From contig MKST01000002.1 in assembly GCA_001897355.1 (NCBI GenBank), positions 27,519-91,518 on the forward strand: a stretch of 64,000 nucleotides of DNA, in the 5' to 3' direction. The position numbers and the translations under genes are program-made. Positions within the stretch are counted from its first letter, which is position 1, and every line of letters begins with the position of its first letter. The stretch comes from Solirubrobacterales bacterium 67-14. GTDB taxonomy: Bacteria > Actinomycetota > Thermoleophilia > Solirubrobacterales > 70-9. The notes below the pieces were generated by a model. The model was not told the origin of the DNA. It searched no databases and saw nothing but the letters and a program-made list of their open reading frames with translations. Positions 1-8,553 of the stretch are shown here, one piece after another.

Positions 1-1041
1 GTGACGCCGGTCCGGCGAGACCAGCCGCTGGTAGAAGTGGGCTGTGGTGAAGGAGAACTGGACGGTGCGCGGACGGCAGTGCCGGGGCAGTCGGGAAAGG
101 TACTTCGCCATGGCCAGCATCGCGAGCGGGCCGTTGTCCTCGACCGCCGAGGTGCCGTCGGTGTGGCTGTCGACCACGACCTTCTGCTTCCGGCGCCCCG
201 GCAGGGTCGCGAGGATGGTCTTGGTGGTGGTGTTGGTGAGCTTGGTCTCGAGCCGCATGCTGACGCTGGCGCCGCCGGCCGCGGCGTCGATCAGCTGCTG
301 GCCCTCGTCCGCGCCGAGGAACATCGCCGGCACTCCCCAGCGCGTGCCCTCGTAGGGCTCGTAGTGGCCGATGATCTGCCGACGGGGCAGCGGCTTGACG
401 AAGAGCAGCCCCTTCGCTCCGGCCGCCTTTGCGTCGCGCAGGTCCTGGACGACCTTGTTGTAGTTGAGGAAGTCGCCCCGGTAGAGGTCGGTCGACTTGA
501 CCTGGTCCTGGGGGTTGTGAAGATAGGTGCCGAGCGCGCCCGGGAAGAAGACCGCATAGGGGACCGCCCCGGGATCGGCCCGGCGGATCACGATCGAACC
601 GGCGGAGTTCGCGGCCGAGATCGATTCCTCGGGCGCGACGTAGCTGAGCGGAGCGGACACGCCACCCTTGCCGGTGCCGGCTGAGTACGGCACCGGACCG
701 GCGATCGGCACCCGCTGGCCACCGGTGGCCAGGGTGGCCTTCTTGTAGTTCCAGCGCTTGATCCGATAGGGAATCGAGGAGATGCGCATGCCCGGCAGTC
801 GTTTGACCCGCTTGGTCAGCCAGCTGACCAGCTGCCTCTGCGCCTGGCTGCCGGTCGGGCGGGGATGGCCGAACCGGTACTCGATCCGGTTCCAGTCCTT
901 GAGCTGCCGGGCCGAGAAGCTGCTCGCCGCGGCCCGGTCCGCGCATGTCTTGGCCACGCCGGTTGCCGGAATCATCACCAAGCCCGCCACGACGACCAGC
1001 GTCGCCGCACCGAGAAGCCCTGCCCTGCCAAATCTCGTCAT
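1..1041 (-). CDS. Secreted M28-type metallopeptidase with PA domain (3' end beyond window)
   Basis: The reading frame runs from ATG at 1041 to the window edge, giving 347 codons with no stop, so the C-terminus is missing. A GGAGGG ribosome site sits about 9 bases before the ATG. Residues 1-30 form a signal peptide (MTRFGRAG then a hydrophobic run ending near ATGVAKT). The middle, roughly residues 110-270, looks like a protease-associated (PA) domain, with LRDAKAAGAKGLLFVK and WGVPAMFLGADEGQQL. The last part holds VVVDSHTDGTSAVEDNGPLAML, matching the HxD and downstream D zinc ligands of M28 aminopeptidases; the remaining ligands would lie outside the window. The likely role is an exported or surface zinc aminopeptidase. 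It is transcribed alone from the promoter and operator at 1062-1108. The family call is from motif recognition only. Confidence 0.7.
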   Translation of the reverse strand, partial: MTRFGRAGLLGAATLVVVAGLVMIPATGVAKTCADRAAASSFSARQLKDWNRIEYRFGHPRPTGSQAQRQLVSWLTKRVKRLPGMRISSIPYRIKRWNYKKATLATGGQRVPIAGPVPYSAGTGKGGVSAPLSYVAPEESISAANSAGSIVIRRADPGAVPYAVFFPGALGTYLHNPQDQVKSTDLYRGDFLNYNKVVQDLRDAKAAGAKGLLFVKPLPRRQIIGHYEPYEGTRWGVPAMFLGADEGQQLIDAAAGGASVSMRLETKLTNTTTKTILATLPGRRKQKVVVDSHTDGTSAVEDNGPLAMLAMAKYLSRLPRHCRPRTVQFSFTTAHFYQRLVSPDRRH

Positions 1042-1061
1042 CTCTCCATCCCTCCGATAAC

Positions 1062-1082
1062 TAACTAACTGTCAGTTAGTTA
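1062..1082. promoter_or_regulatory. Perfect 10-bp inverted repeat, TetR-type operator candidate
   Basis: The arms TAACTAACTG and CAGTTAGTTA are perfect complements around a single T. The palindrome touches the -10 hexamer of the peptidase promoter and lies between it and the ribosome site, so a bound repressor would block transcription. CTAACTG/CAGTTAG half-sites are typical of TetR-family operators. No TetR gene lies in the window. Confidence 0.6.
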
Positions 1083-1108
1083 TATACGGAAGCCCGGAAA
1101 GATTGCAA
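1081..1108 (-). promoter_or_regulatory. Candidate sigma-70-type promoter of the M28 peptidase gene
   Basis: Read on the minus strand there is TTGCAA (1103-1108), a 16-base spacer, then TATATA (1081-1086), about 40 bases before the ATG at 1041. It stands out in a GC-rich background. The -10 overlaps the palindrome at 1062-1082. The promoter starts just past the stop of the upstream GH114 gene. Confidence 0.5.
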
Positions 1109-1110
1109 GC

Positions 1111-1932
1111 TCACCCGGTCGCGCAGGGCCTCCAAGGCCGGGCGAAGAGGTCGTATTCCTTGCCGATCGCGCTGAAGCGGATCTTCTTCGCGCGGGCGCA
1201 GAAGGCCGAGTTGCGGAGCTCGTACTCGACCGAGTAGACCGCCTTGCCCCGGCGGACGAAGGGTCGGTACTGGCCGCATTCGTGGTACTGGAAGCATTGT
1301 TCGACCACCGCGAAATCGAAGTTCCCGACCAGTTTGCGAGCCTGTCGCCCATCGTTCTTGAGGCCCACCGCGAGGCCGTTGCGGTGGGCGATCCGGGCGA
1401 TCCAGCGGTTGAAGCGGAGCTGGTCCCGCGCGGTCAGCGGGAAGCCGGTCGGGTTCTCCCAGCCGTTGATGTTGTCCGGCTCGAGCCCGTCGAAGCCCTT
1501 GCGGGCACACATCCGGATCCGTGACTTGATCGGCCCGGCGAACTTGTGAAACCGCCGTATGTCGAGCCAGCGCTCGTTCGGATAGCCCTCGTACTTCTTG
1601 CCGATCACCGAACGGGGGAAGCGTTTCGCATCGGGCCGGTAGTTCTCCCAGCTGCCGACGTCGATGTAACAGATCACTTTGCGACCGAGGGCGTGGAGCT
1701 TCTTCACGGTCGCCTTGGGGACGTTGAAGCCGTCGACCTCATAGACCGGGGCGTCGATCGAGGTGTCGATCTTCCCCTGGAGCTGGAACTGCCAGCTCGC
1801 GGTGGTCGGCTTCGGCTGCCAGCGGGCTTCCGCCTGGCCCGGCGACCCGTCCGAGCAGGCGGCCAGGACGAAGGCGGCCAGTCCCGCGGTGAGCAGAGCG
1901 ATCTTTCTGAGTCCATATGAGGTGCTTTCCAT
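1111..1932 (-). CDS. GH114-type endo-alpha-1,4-polygalactosaminidase-like lipoprotein
   Basis: 273 aa. The N-terminus has a lipoprotein signal (KIALLTAGLAAFVLAAC, lipobox LAAC near residue 26). The rest is a small TIM-barrel like the GH114/TM1410 family: WQFQLQGKID, VYEVDGFN, KVICYIDVGSWENYRPD, ERWLDIR, then GFDGLEPDNINGW with the acidic residues expected at the active site, and FDFAVVEQCF. Members are associated with cleavage of galactosamine-containing exopolysaccharide, and many bacterial ones are uncharacterised. It should sit on the outer face of the cytoplasmic membrane. It starts at ATG 1932, with only a weak ribosome site visible. It lies 78 bases downstream of the MFS gene and could share its transcript. 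Confidence 0.75.
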   Translation of the reverse strand: MESTSYGLRKIALLTAGLAAFVLAACSDGSPGQAEARWQPKPTTASWQFQLQGKIDTSIDAPVYEVDGFNVPKATVKKLHALGRKVICYIDVGSWENYRPDAKRFPRSVIGKKYEGYPNERWLDIRRFHKFAGPIKSRIRMCARKGFDGLEPDNINGWENPTGFPLTARDQLRFNRWIARIAHRNGLAVGLKNDGRQARKLVGNFDFAVVEQCFQYHECGQYRPFVRRGKAVYSVEYELRNSAFCARAKKIRFSAIGKEYDLFARPWRPCATG

Positions 1933-2010
1933 AAGGCGAAGTTACCGGCCTCGGCCTCGCCGCCGCTCTGGATCTCGTCCAGCGCGCCCGACCGGGTCGA
2001 GCCTGAACCC

Positions 2011-3233
2011 CTACTCCTCGCCGAAGTCGGCGCGATCGATCGTCGCCGGGCTGCCCGCCACGGCACCGACCACCGTCTGCACGACCACGACCAGCGCCAA
2101 GCCGACCAGGACCGCTTTCCAGCCCCCGGTCGCGTCGTGGACGATTCCCGCCAAGAAGGGGCTGGCGGCGGCGATCAGATACCCGACCGACTGACCGGTG
2201 CCCGACATCTCGGCCGCAACATGGGCATCGGCGGACCGACTCGCGAAGAACGAGAGGGCTAGCGCGAAGGCGGTTCCCTGACCCGCCCCGACGAGGCAAG
2301 CTCCGACGATCGCCCCGCCCAGTCCCGAACCGCCGACGATCAGGACGATCGCTCCGACGATGGTGGCCGAGCAGGCGGCGAACACCACCGGACGGTCGTC
2401 TCCGATCCGATTTCCGTAGACCGAGAGCAGGATGATCGGGAGTGCTCCGACCAGGTTGGCCCCGGCGAAGACGAAGGCGGCGACGCTCTGGCTCAGCCCG
2501 AAGTTGACCAGCATCTCAGGCAGCCAGGTCAAGATGATGTAGAAGCCGAATGCCTGGAGCCCCATGAACAGGGTCACCGCCACCGCCAGGCGAGATCGGA
2601 TCAGAGACTTCACACCGATCCTCGGAGGAGTCTCCGGCCGGCTCGCCGGACCACTCCGCGCCAACTTGACCCAGACCAGGGCCGCAGCCAGGGCCGGGAG
2701 TGCCCAGACGGCCAGCGACCACCGCCAACCGAGCCCGGCGTCAGCCAACGGCACCGCGATCGCGGCAGCCAGCGAAGCCGCCAGGCTGAGCACGACCACG
2801 TACATGTTGGAGACGCGTTTCGCCTGCCCGGAGAACGAACGCTTGATCTGGACCGGAAGCAAGACATTGCCGATCGCAATCGCCATGCCGATCAGGATGG
2901 TACCGACAAAGAAGACGGCCGTGCCGGGAACAACCGGACCATGATCCCGGCCGAAAGGACGATCAAGGCGAGGCAGAGGACCTCTTCCGTGCCCAAGCGC
3001 CGGGCCAGTCTCGGCGCAGTGGCGGAAAATATCCCGAAGCAGAGCACCGGCAGAGTGCCGAGTACACCGATCGCCGCGGCGCTCACCCCGGTGTCGGAGC
3101 GAATCTCGCCGACCATCGGTCCGAACGAGGCGATCGCCGGCCTTAGGTTGACCGCGACCAGGATGATCCCTACCAGCAGCAGACCATGACCGGTCGGTCC
3201 AATCCGCTCCGACCGCACGGCCCTGCCTGCCAC
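2011..3233 (-). pseudogene. CynX/NimT-family MFS transporter, frameshifted near 2926-2928
   Basis: Two adjacent minus-strand frames together give one MFS protein of about 407 aa. The first (3233 to about 2928) encodes TM1-3, with VNLRPAIASFGPMVGEI, the signature of the CynX/NimT cyanate-type branch. It leaves the frame after GIMVRLFP and would end at 2892. The second continues as GTAVFFVGTILIGMAIAIGN and runs through the remaining helices to 2011. One missing C in the CCC run (GGG on the plus strand, 2926-2928) explains the break. The substrate is unknown. The gene begins 6 bases after the ThyX-like gene ends. This may be a real mutation or a homopolymer sequencing error. The second half alone could start at ATG 2886, but would lack the first helices. 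Confidence 0.75.
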
Positions 3234-3239
3234 GGTGGA

Positions 3240-4880
3240 TCAGCCCAGCTCTGAGAAGCCCGGCGGCGCCTTGGATGTCTGGGCGGCAGCCAACTGCTTG
3301 TGGTGGGTGCGGATCTCCGAGAGCATGCGCTCCAGGCGCGGCTCCATCGAGATGTCGAGGTGGCTCATCGCGCCGGCGACCGCGGGATGGACGTCGGCGA
3401 TCTCGTCGTGCATGGCCTGGGCCACGGCCCGGTAGGTCGGGTGTCCCTCCCTGCCCGATCGGAGTTCGATCAGCTGCATCGCCTCCCTCGCGTTCAAGTC
3501 GAGCACGTAACGGATCCGGTAGCCGAGGCAGAGCGCGTACGGCGCAGCCTCTGGATGGCCGATCTCGCGTAGGCGCTCGTACTCGCCCCGGGAGATCTCC
3601 AGGGCACGCTCATAGGCATCGCCGGCCCCGGATTCGCGGACCTCGTCCGGCACCCCGGTCCCGAGGTCCGGGGTCAGTGACTGCCACTGGCAGGTCAGCA
3701 TGCGGTGGCGCTGCAGGTCACGGAAGGCGCCGTAGTCGGAGACGATCTCGAAGCGGTAGCTGACTGACTCGAAGCCACGCCCGGGCCGGTGGCGACGGTT
3801 CTTGCGCTCGCCGACCATCGCCGCCATCAGCTCTTCCCGCTGGCGTGCATCGAGCCGGGCGACCCGTTCGCGGATCCGCGCCTCGGAGGCATCCGACTCT
3901 TCGAACAGGCAGGCGGAGAGCAGGTCGTCCTCGCTGCCGTGGACCCTGGTCAGCTCGACCGTCGGGCCGGCGTCCTCCTCCTCGCGGTCGGCCAAGCCGA
4001 GCCGCTGAACCCAGTCCTCGGTGGCCTGGCGCCGGGCCTCGAGAAAGGAGATCCACTCGCCGCCGCGGTCAGGCCGCCCGACCCGGGATACGAAGCTGGG
4101 GATCACCTTGTTCAACTCGTCGAGGATCATGCCGCCGAAGCGACGGGCCTCCGGAAGGGGCGAGGCCATCATCCGGAAGAGCAGCTGCTCCCAGGCCTGG
4201 CCGGAGGCGTAGATGCCGACATGGCTGAGGGTCGAGGCCGGCAGGAGCCCTCGCAGCAGGTCCAGCGCCTTGGCCCTGATCGAGCGGCGCCAGGGACCCT
4301 CCGGTTCGTCGTCGCCGCGCGGCCAGCGCTCGGCCGCCCAGGCTTCGACCACCGAAAGCGAGTCCGAGTAGATGCGGAAGATCTCGTCCATCGCCGATTC
4401 GAACTCGCCGTCGAGGGCGTCGCCGCGCAGGTAGCGGTAGCCGCCGCCGGGCATCTCCTGGTCGTAGGCGATGTACCGCGTGGACTGCTCGAGGTAGGCG
4501 GCCAGGCGGCCGCGCTGAAGCACCTTGGTCAGGATGTTCGAAACCCACTCGCAGGCGACGTGGGCGCCGCCGAGCTGGGCGATCGAGTCGTCACCGAATC
4601 CGACGAAAACGCTCTGGTAGAGCCGGGCCGCACGCTGGCCCTCCTCCCCGTCGAAAGGCTTGAGACGGCCTTCCGGGTCGGCCGCCGCAGCATCGGCCGC
4701 GAACTCGTCCAGGTAGAGGCGACGCAGGGTGCCCCCGTAACGGGAGTAACGGGCGAAAAGCGCGCCCTTCACCGTCTCCGGCAGGTTGGTCAGCGCGAAC
4801 ACGGGCTGGTCGAGATTCGTGAAGTAAGGAGCGAGCAGACGCTGCTCTTCCTCCGTGAAGTTCTCGACCGGGTAGCGCAC
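3240..4880 (-). CDS. Two-domain FAD-dependent thymidylate synthase (ThyX)-like protein
   Basis: 546 aa, about twice the usual ThyX length of 220-250 aa, consistent with a tandem ThyX-fold protein. The N-terminal half (residues 123-140) has RGRLAAYLEQSTRYIAYD, keeping the E-x-S-T-R-Y part of the ThyX signature but with RGR for RHR. The C-terminal half (about residues 390-403) has QRHRMLTCQWQSLTPD, keeping RHR but losing the final S-x-R-Y. The classic RHRxxSxxxxSxR motif is therefore split between the halves. True ThyX converts dUMP to dTMP with methylenetetrahydrofolate, FAD and NADPH; whether this protein does so is uncertain. ATG start at 4880. The MFS gene follows after 6 bases. Confidence 0.7.
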   Translation of the reverse strand: MRYPVENFTEEEQRLLAPYFTNLDQPVFALTNLPETVKGALFARYSRYGGTLRRLYLDEFAADAAAADPEGRLKPFDGEEGQRAARLYQSVFVGFGDDSIAQLGGAHVACEWVSNILTKVLQRGRLAAYLEQSTRYIAYDQEMPGGGYRYLRGDALDGEFESAMDEIFRIYSDSLSVVEAWAAERWPRGDDEPEGPWRRSIRAKALDLLRGLLPASTLSHVGIYASGQAWEQLLFRMMASPLPEARRFGGMILDELNKVIPSFVSRVGRPDRGGEWISFLEARRQATEDWVQRLGLADREEEDAGPTVELTRVHGSEDDLLSACLFEESDASEARIRERVARLDARQREELMAAMVGERKNRRHRPGRGFESVSYRFEIVSDYGAFRDLQRHRMLTCQWQSLTPDLGTGVPDEVRESGAGDAYERALEISRGEYERLREIGHPEAAPYALCLGYRIRYVLDLNAREAMQLIELRSGREGHPTYRAVAQAMHDEIADVHPAVAGAMSHLDISMEPRLERMLSEIRTHHKQLAAAQTSKAPPGFSELG

Positions 4881-4935
4881 CCGTCGAACCTAACAGGCCC
4901 GTCCGACGGTCGCCGGCCGGGGTTATGTACACCCG

Positions 4936-6444
4936 TCAGGCGGGCGCTACGCGCCGCAGTCCACCGCCGGGACCGGCGACGAAGACCGAAACGTGGTTGT
5001 GACCTCGACGCATCACCGGGGGCGGCACCATCGCTCCGAACTGGACATGGCCGGCGTAGGTGAAGGTGCGGGTCGTGGCGACGACCTTCCCGTTCCAGGC
5101 AAGGGCGAGCAGCTTGCCGCTGCCCACCCCGGTCAGCCGGCCGGAGATCAGGGACGGCACCGAGTTGCTGGAGGCGTTGGCCCGGCGGATCTTGGCGGCC
5201 GACACGTACAGGCCGTAGCCAGCGCCGGCGAGGGCCTTGACCCGGCCGGGCCGGCGGCCGATCAGCTTGCTGCGCGGACCGAGGTGCCAGAGGTCGCCAT
5301 CACCGAGCCGGCGGTACTGATCGGCCAGCACCCCCGCCCGGTCCTTGCGGATGTCCTCGGCCGTGACCTTGAGCTGCCGGACCTGGTCCTTCATCACGGT
5401 CATCACCCGGTTGGGCTGGGCTTGGTCGACCGGCTTGCCGTCGGTCCGCGGGATCTCCGCCCCGAGCTGCTCGGCAATCGTCGGGTAGATGTCGATGTTC
5501 TGCGTCGAGGCGGTCGAGATCGTTCCCTTGCGCTGGCCCGGGTACTTGATCATCAGCGGCGGGTTGACCGTGGCACCGGGATTGGTGGCGGTGGCGTCGC
5601 GCCGCAGGTCACCGGGGTCGTAGGAAATCCCGTGGTCAGCGGTCAGCACGATCATCGCGTCGTCGAAGTCGCCGTTCTGCCTGATCTTCTTCATGATCCG
5701 GCCGACCAGGCGGTCCGCGTACCCGGCCTGGAGCATGTGGCGTCCCTGGACGAAGGCGGCCGCCGCGTCCCCGGTCGTCCAGCCGTTCTTCGTGAGGTCG
5801 GTCGGCATGGCCAGCGGTCCGGGCTTGTAGACCTGGCCGGAAGGCACGAACCGCAGCGGCTGGTGGGGCGATTCGACGTGGACGAAGGAGAGCGTGCCGG
5901 GCCCGGCGGGGACGCCCTTGATCCATTCCTTCACTTCCTTCGGCGCAAAGGGCTTGAACTTGGCCTTGATGAACGCGTCGGCCCGATCGATTCCCGGCGC
6001 CTCGCCCTGATGCCCGTCGGGGCAGATCGCGACCGGACAGAGCTCGGTCACCGTTTCCAGGCTGTGCACGGTCCGGCCCGGGCCGAGCTTGGTGAAGATG
6101 CTGTTCGGTTGGGCCGCGGCAGTGGGGATGGTCAGCTCGTTGACCAGGTTGCCGGTGAGGATGCCCGGCACGGCCCAGGCGGTGAAATCTCCGGCGGCCA
6201 CGTTGTCGCGATACCAGGTCGCCCCGGAAGCGAAAGCCGCGATGTTGGGAAAGCGTCGCGTGTTGATCCGCTTGCCGTCGGCGGTCATCAGTTCGGCGGT
6301 CGGCAACTCGTCGAGAACGACCAGGACCACCGGCGTGTCGTCGCCCAGCCGGGTTCCCCCGGCAACGCCTGCACCTGCCTGGCTCGCCAGGCCGGCGAGC
6401 GTGAGCACGGCGAGAATCGCCGCGAAGGCGGCTTTGCCCTTCAT
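4936..6444 (-). CDS. Secreted sulfatase/alkaline-phosphatase-superfamily hydrolase (paralogue A)
   Basis: 502 aa with an N-terminal signal peptide (residues 1-25). PVVLVVLDELPTAEL carries the first metal-binding Asp of the superfamily. NVAAGDFTAWAVPGILTG holds the likely nucleophile region with Thr or Ser rather than sulfatase Cys. VLTADHGISYDPGDLRRD gives the Asp-His metal ligands. The C-terminal 130 residues form a separate domain rich in basic residues (PRSKLIGRRPGRVKAL). The family cleaves or transfers phosphate or sulfate esters; the substrate cannot be told. The gene is a clear paralogue of 6866-8413, with a VOC gene between them. The VOC stop lies 2 bases before its ATG, so all three are probably one transcript. 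Confidence 0.75.
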   Translation of the reverse strand: MKGKAAFAAILAVLTLAGLASQAGAGVAGGTRLGDDTPVVLVVLDELPTAELMTADGKRINTRRFPNIAAFASGATWYRDNVAAGDFTAWAVPGILTGNLVNELTIPTAAAQPNSIFTKLGPGRTVHSLETVTELCPVAICPDGHQGEAPGIDRADAFIKAKFKPFAPKEVKEWIKGVPAGPGTLSFVHVESPHQPLRFVPSGQVYKPGPLAMPTDLTKNGWTTGDAAAAFVQGRHMLQAGYADRLVGRIMKKIRQNGDFDDAMIVLTADHGISYDPGDLRRDATATNPGATVNPPLMIKYPGQRKGTISTASTQNIDIYPTIAEQLGAEIPRTDGKPVDQAQPNRVMTVMKDQVRQLKVTAEDIRKDRAGVLADQYRRLGDGDLWHLGPRSKLIGRRPGRVKALAGAGYGLYVSAAKIRRANASSNSVPSLISGRLTGVGSGKLLALAWNGKVVATTRTFTYAGHVQFGAMVPPPVMRRGHNHVSVFVAGPGGGLRRVAPA

Positions 6445-6446
6445 CG

Positions 6447-6812
6447 TCAGTTTCCTCCTGTCTGGGGTGGGAACTCCATCAGCTCGACCACGTAGCCGGC
6501 CGGGGTCACCGATTTGGCCCGCCGGGCTCCCCAGTGGGGGCGGCCTTCGTCGACCTCGAAACCGCGCGCCCGGAGCCGGGTGACGGTTTCGTCGAATTCC
6601 GGTGCGACAACGGCGACGTGCCCCCTGGCCGCGGGCTTCGACGGCTCGGCTGTTTCCATCAGATGGATTTGGGTCCCCTCCCTCTCATACCAGTCGTAAC
6701 CCTCGCCCAGTGAGCGAGGTGCGGCCGCCTTTTCGAATCCGGCGGCCGACCAGAACTCCCCTTCGGCGGCGATGTCTGCGGGCCGCACCTCCAACGCGAC
6801 GTGATGAAGCAT
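6447..6812 (-). CDS. VOC (glyoxalase/bleomycin-resistance fold) protein
   Basis: 121 aa from ATG 6812. It starts MLHHVALEVRPADI, the usual first strand of a VOC domain with a metal-ligand-type His, and continues GEGYDWYEREGTQIHLMET, GHVAVVAPEFDETVTRLRARGFEV and GYVVELMEF, where the final Glu is the usual last ligand. This is one complete VOC domain; the substrate is unknown. An in-frame ATG at 6869 overlaps the stop of the upstream sulfatase (ATGA) and would add 19 residues by translational coupling. I prefer 6812 because the protein then starts at the conserved strand. It lies between two paralogous sulfatases. Confidence 0.75.
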   Translation of the reverse strand: MLHHVALEVRPADIAAEGEFWSAAGFEKAAAPRSLGEGYDWYEREGTQIHLMETAEPSKPAARGHVAVVAPEFDETVTRLRARGFEVDEGRPHWGARRAKSVTPAGYVVELMEFPPQTGGN

Positions 6813-6865
6813 CGCTGGATCGTCCCAAATGGGCGCCGGCACGGTCCTCCCGAGGGTGGCCTGGC

Positions 6866-8413
6866 TCATCGGATCCGGTACAGCCCGTTGGCGGGACCGA
6901 CCGCAAAGACCTTGATCCGGTTCTTGCCCCGGACCATCACCGATGGCGGAACCATCGCCCCGAAGCGCACCTTGCCGAGATGAAGGAAGGTGCGGGTGGT
7001 GGCGACGATCCGCCCGTTCCACGAAAGCGCGATGACCTTGCCCGGGTCCATGCCCTTGACCCATCCGCCGACCAGCGCGGGCACCCTGGCCCGAGAGTGG
7101 TCGGCCTTGCGCAAGGCCGCGGGAGCCTCGAACTTGACCTTGACCCCGAGTTGCCACGGAACCCGCCCAGGATGCCGGCCGAAGAGCTTGCTGCGCGGAC
7201 CGAGCCGCCAGAGGTCGAGCTTGCCGAAGCGCTGGTACTGGGTGGCGAGCACCTGCCTGCGGTCTTCGCGCATCTGCTCGGTGGTGAAGGTGATCTGGCT
7301 CATCAGGTCCTTGCTCACGGTCATCACCCGGTCGGGACGGGCCTGACGCACGGGCCGCCCCTCGGTCGGCGGGATCTCGGCCCCGAGCGTGTCGGCGATG
7401 GTCGGGAGGATGTCGATCGACTGGGTCGAGGCGGTGGAAACGACGCCTCTCGTCTGGCCGGGGTACTTGATGATCAGTGGCGGGTTGACCGTGGCGCCGG
7501 GATTGGTTGCGGTGGCGTCGCGCCGCAGGTCACCGGGGTCGTAGGAAATCCCGTGGTCAGCGGTCAGCACGATCATCGCGTTCTCGAAATCCCCGTTCTG
7601 GCGGATCTTGTCCAGGATCCGCCCGACCAGGAGGTCCGCATAGCCCGCCTGCAGCAGATGGCGTTGCTGGATGAAGGAGATCGCCGCCGGGCCGGCGGTC
7701 CAGTGTTTGACCGAAAGGTCGTTCGGCATCAGCAGCGACCGCCCCGGATAGACGCGACCGTCGGGCAGGTAGCGCAGGGGCAGGTGTGGCAGTTCGAGGT
7801 GCATGAAGGAAAGGGTGTTCTCGCCCGACGGGATGCCGGTGATCCAGCCGTTGATCTGAGCGGGATCGAGCCGGTAGAACTTGGCCTTCACGAACTCATT
7901 GGCGAACTTGGCGTCGGGCGCTTCTCCCTGATGCCCGTCCGGACAGATCGCGACCGGGCAGAGCTCGGTCACCGTCTCCAGGCTGTGCACGGTCCGGCCG
8001 GGGCCGAAGAGAGTGAAGAGGTTGTCCGGGAAGACCTGGGCGGTCGGGATCTTGAGGCGATTGCTCAAGCTGCCGGTCAGGATCGAGGGAACGGCCCAGC
8101 CGGTGAAGTCGCCCCCGGCCACGTTGTCCCGATACCAGGTCGCCCCGTCCGCGAACTCCGCGATCCGCGGAAAGCGGTTGCGCTTGATCCGCTGCCCGTC
8201 GGCGGTCATCAGTGACGCGGTCGGCAGCTCGTCGAGCAGGATCAGGACCACCGGGTTGCCGGCTCCGAGGCGTGGCGAGCCCGGTTCGGATGCGTGGCCC
8301 TCCGAACCCCCGAACGGCAGCGCGATCAGCCCTGCCACCAAGGCTAGAAATGACAACAGCGCAAGGCCGCCCCAGCGACCTATCCCCCCGCTTCGACTAA
8401 CGGTCCGTTCCAC
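6866..8413 (-). CDS. Secreted sulfatase/alkaline-phosphatase-superfamily hydrolase (paralogue B)
   Basis: 515 aa, GTG start at 8413. An N-terminal hydrophobic signal or anchor (GGLALLSFLALVAGLIALPF) precedes the catalytic domain: NPVVLILLDELPTASLM, NVAGGDFTGWAVPSILTG, AICPDGHQGE, and VLTADHGISYDPGDLRRD. Domain order and C-terminal domain match paralogue A. Nucleotide identity between the two is uneven, with a 103-base tract differing at only two positions (7479-7581 here against 5558-5660). It is first of a three-gene set with the VOC gene and paralogue A. Substrate unknown; it should act outside the membrane. Confidence 0.75.
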   Translation of the reverse strand: MERTVSRSGGIGRWGGLALLSFLALVAGLIALPFGGSEGHASEPGSPRLGAGNPVVLILLDELPTASLMTADGQRIKRNRFPRIAEFADGATWYRDNVAGGDFTGWAVPSILTGSLSNRLKIPTAQVFPDNLFTLFGPGRTVHSLETVTELCPVAICPDGHQGEAPDAKFANEFVKAKFYRLDPAQINGWITGIPSGENTLSFMHLELPHLPLRYLPDGRVYPGRSLLMPNDLSVKHWTAGPAAISFIQQRHLLQAGYADLLVGRILDKIRQNGDFENAMIVLTADHGISYDPGDLRRDATATNPGATVNPPLIIKYPGQTRGVVSTASTQSIDILPTIADTLGAEIPPTEGRPVRQARPDRVMTVSKDLMSQITFTTEQMREDRRQVLATQYQRFGKLDLWRLGPRSKLFGRHPGRVPWQLGVKVKFEAPAALRKADHSRARVPALVGGWVKGMDPGKVIALSWNGRIVATTRTFLHLGKVRFGAMVPPSVMVRGKNRIKVFAVGPANGLYRIR

Positions 8414-8553
8414 TCGACTGGCCCACCCTTTCCCTACAGATTCACGCTTCCATTCGCTACCTGCCAGCTACAACACGGTTCCGGCCCCGAGGTGCGGTGC
8501 CCTCGCCTGAATCCAGAACCGGTTCGATTCTCCCAGACCGGGCCGGGACCGGC

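Noticed and set aside
1-684. Open frame on the plus strand at the window start
   Set aside because: It is the antisense of the M28-type peptidase gene, which has a signal peptide, ribosome site, promoter and recognisable motifs.
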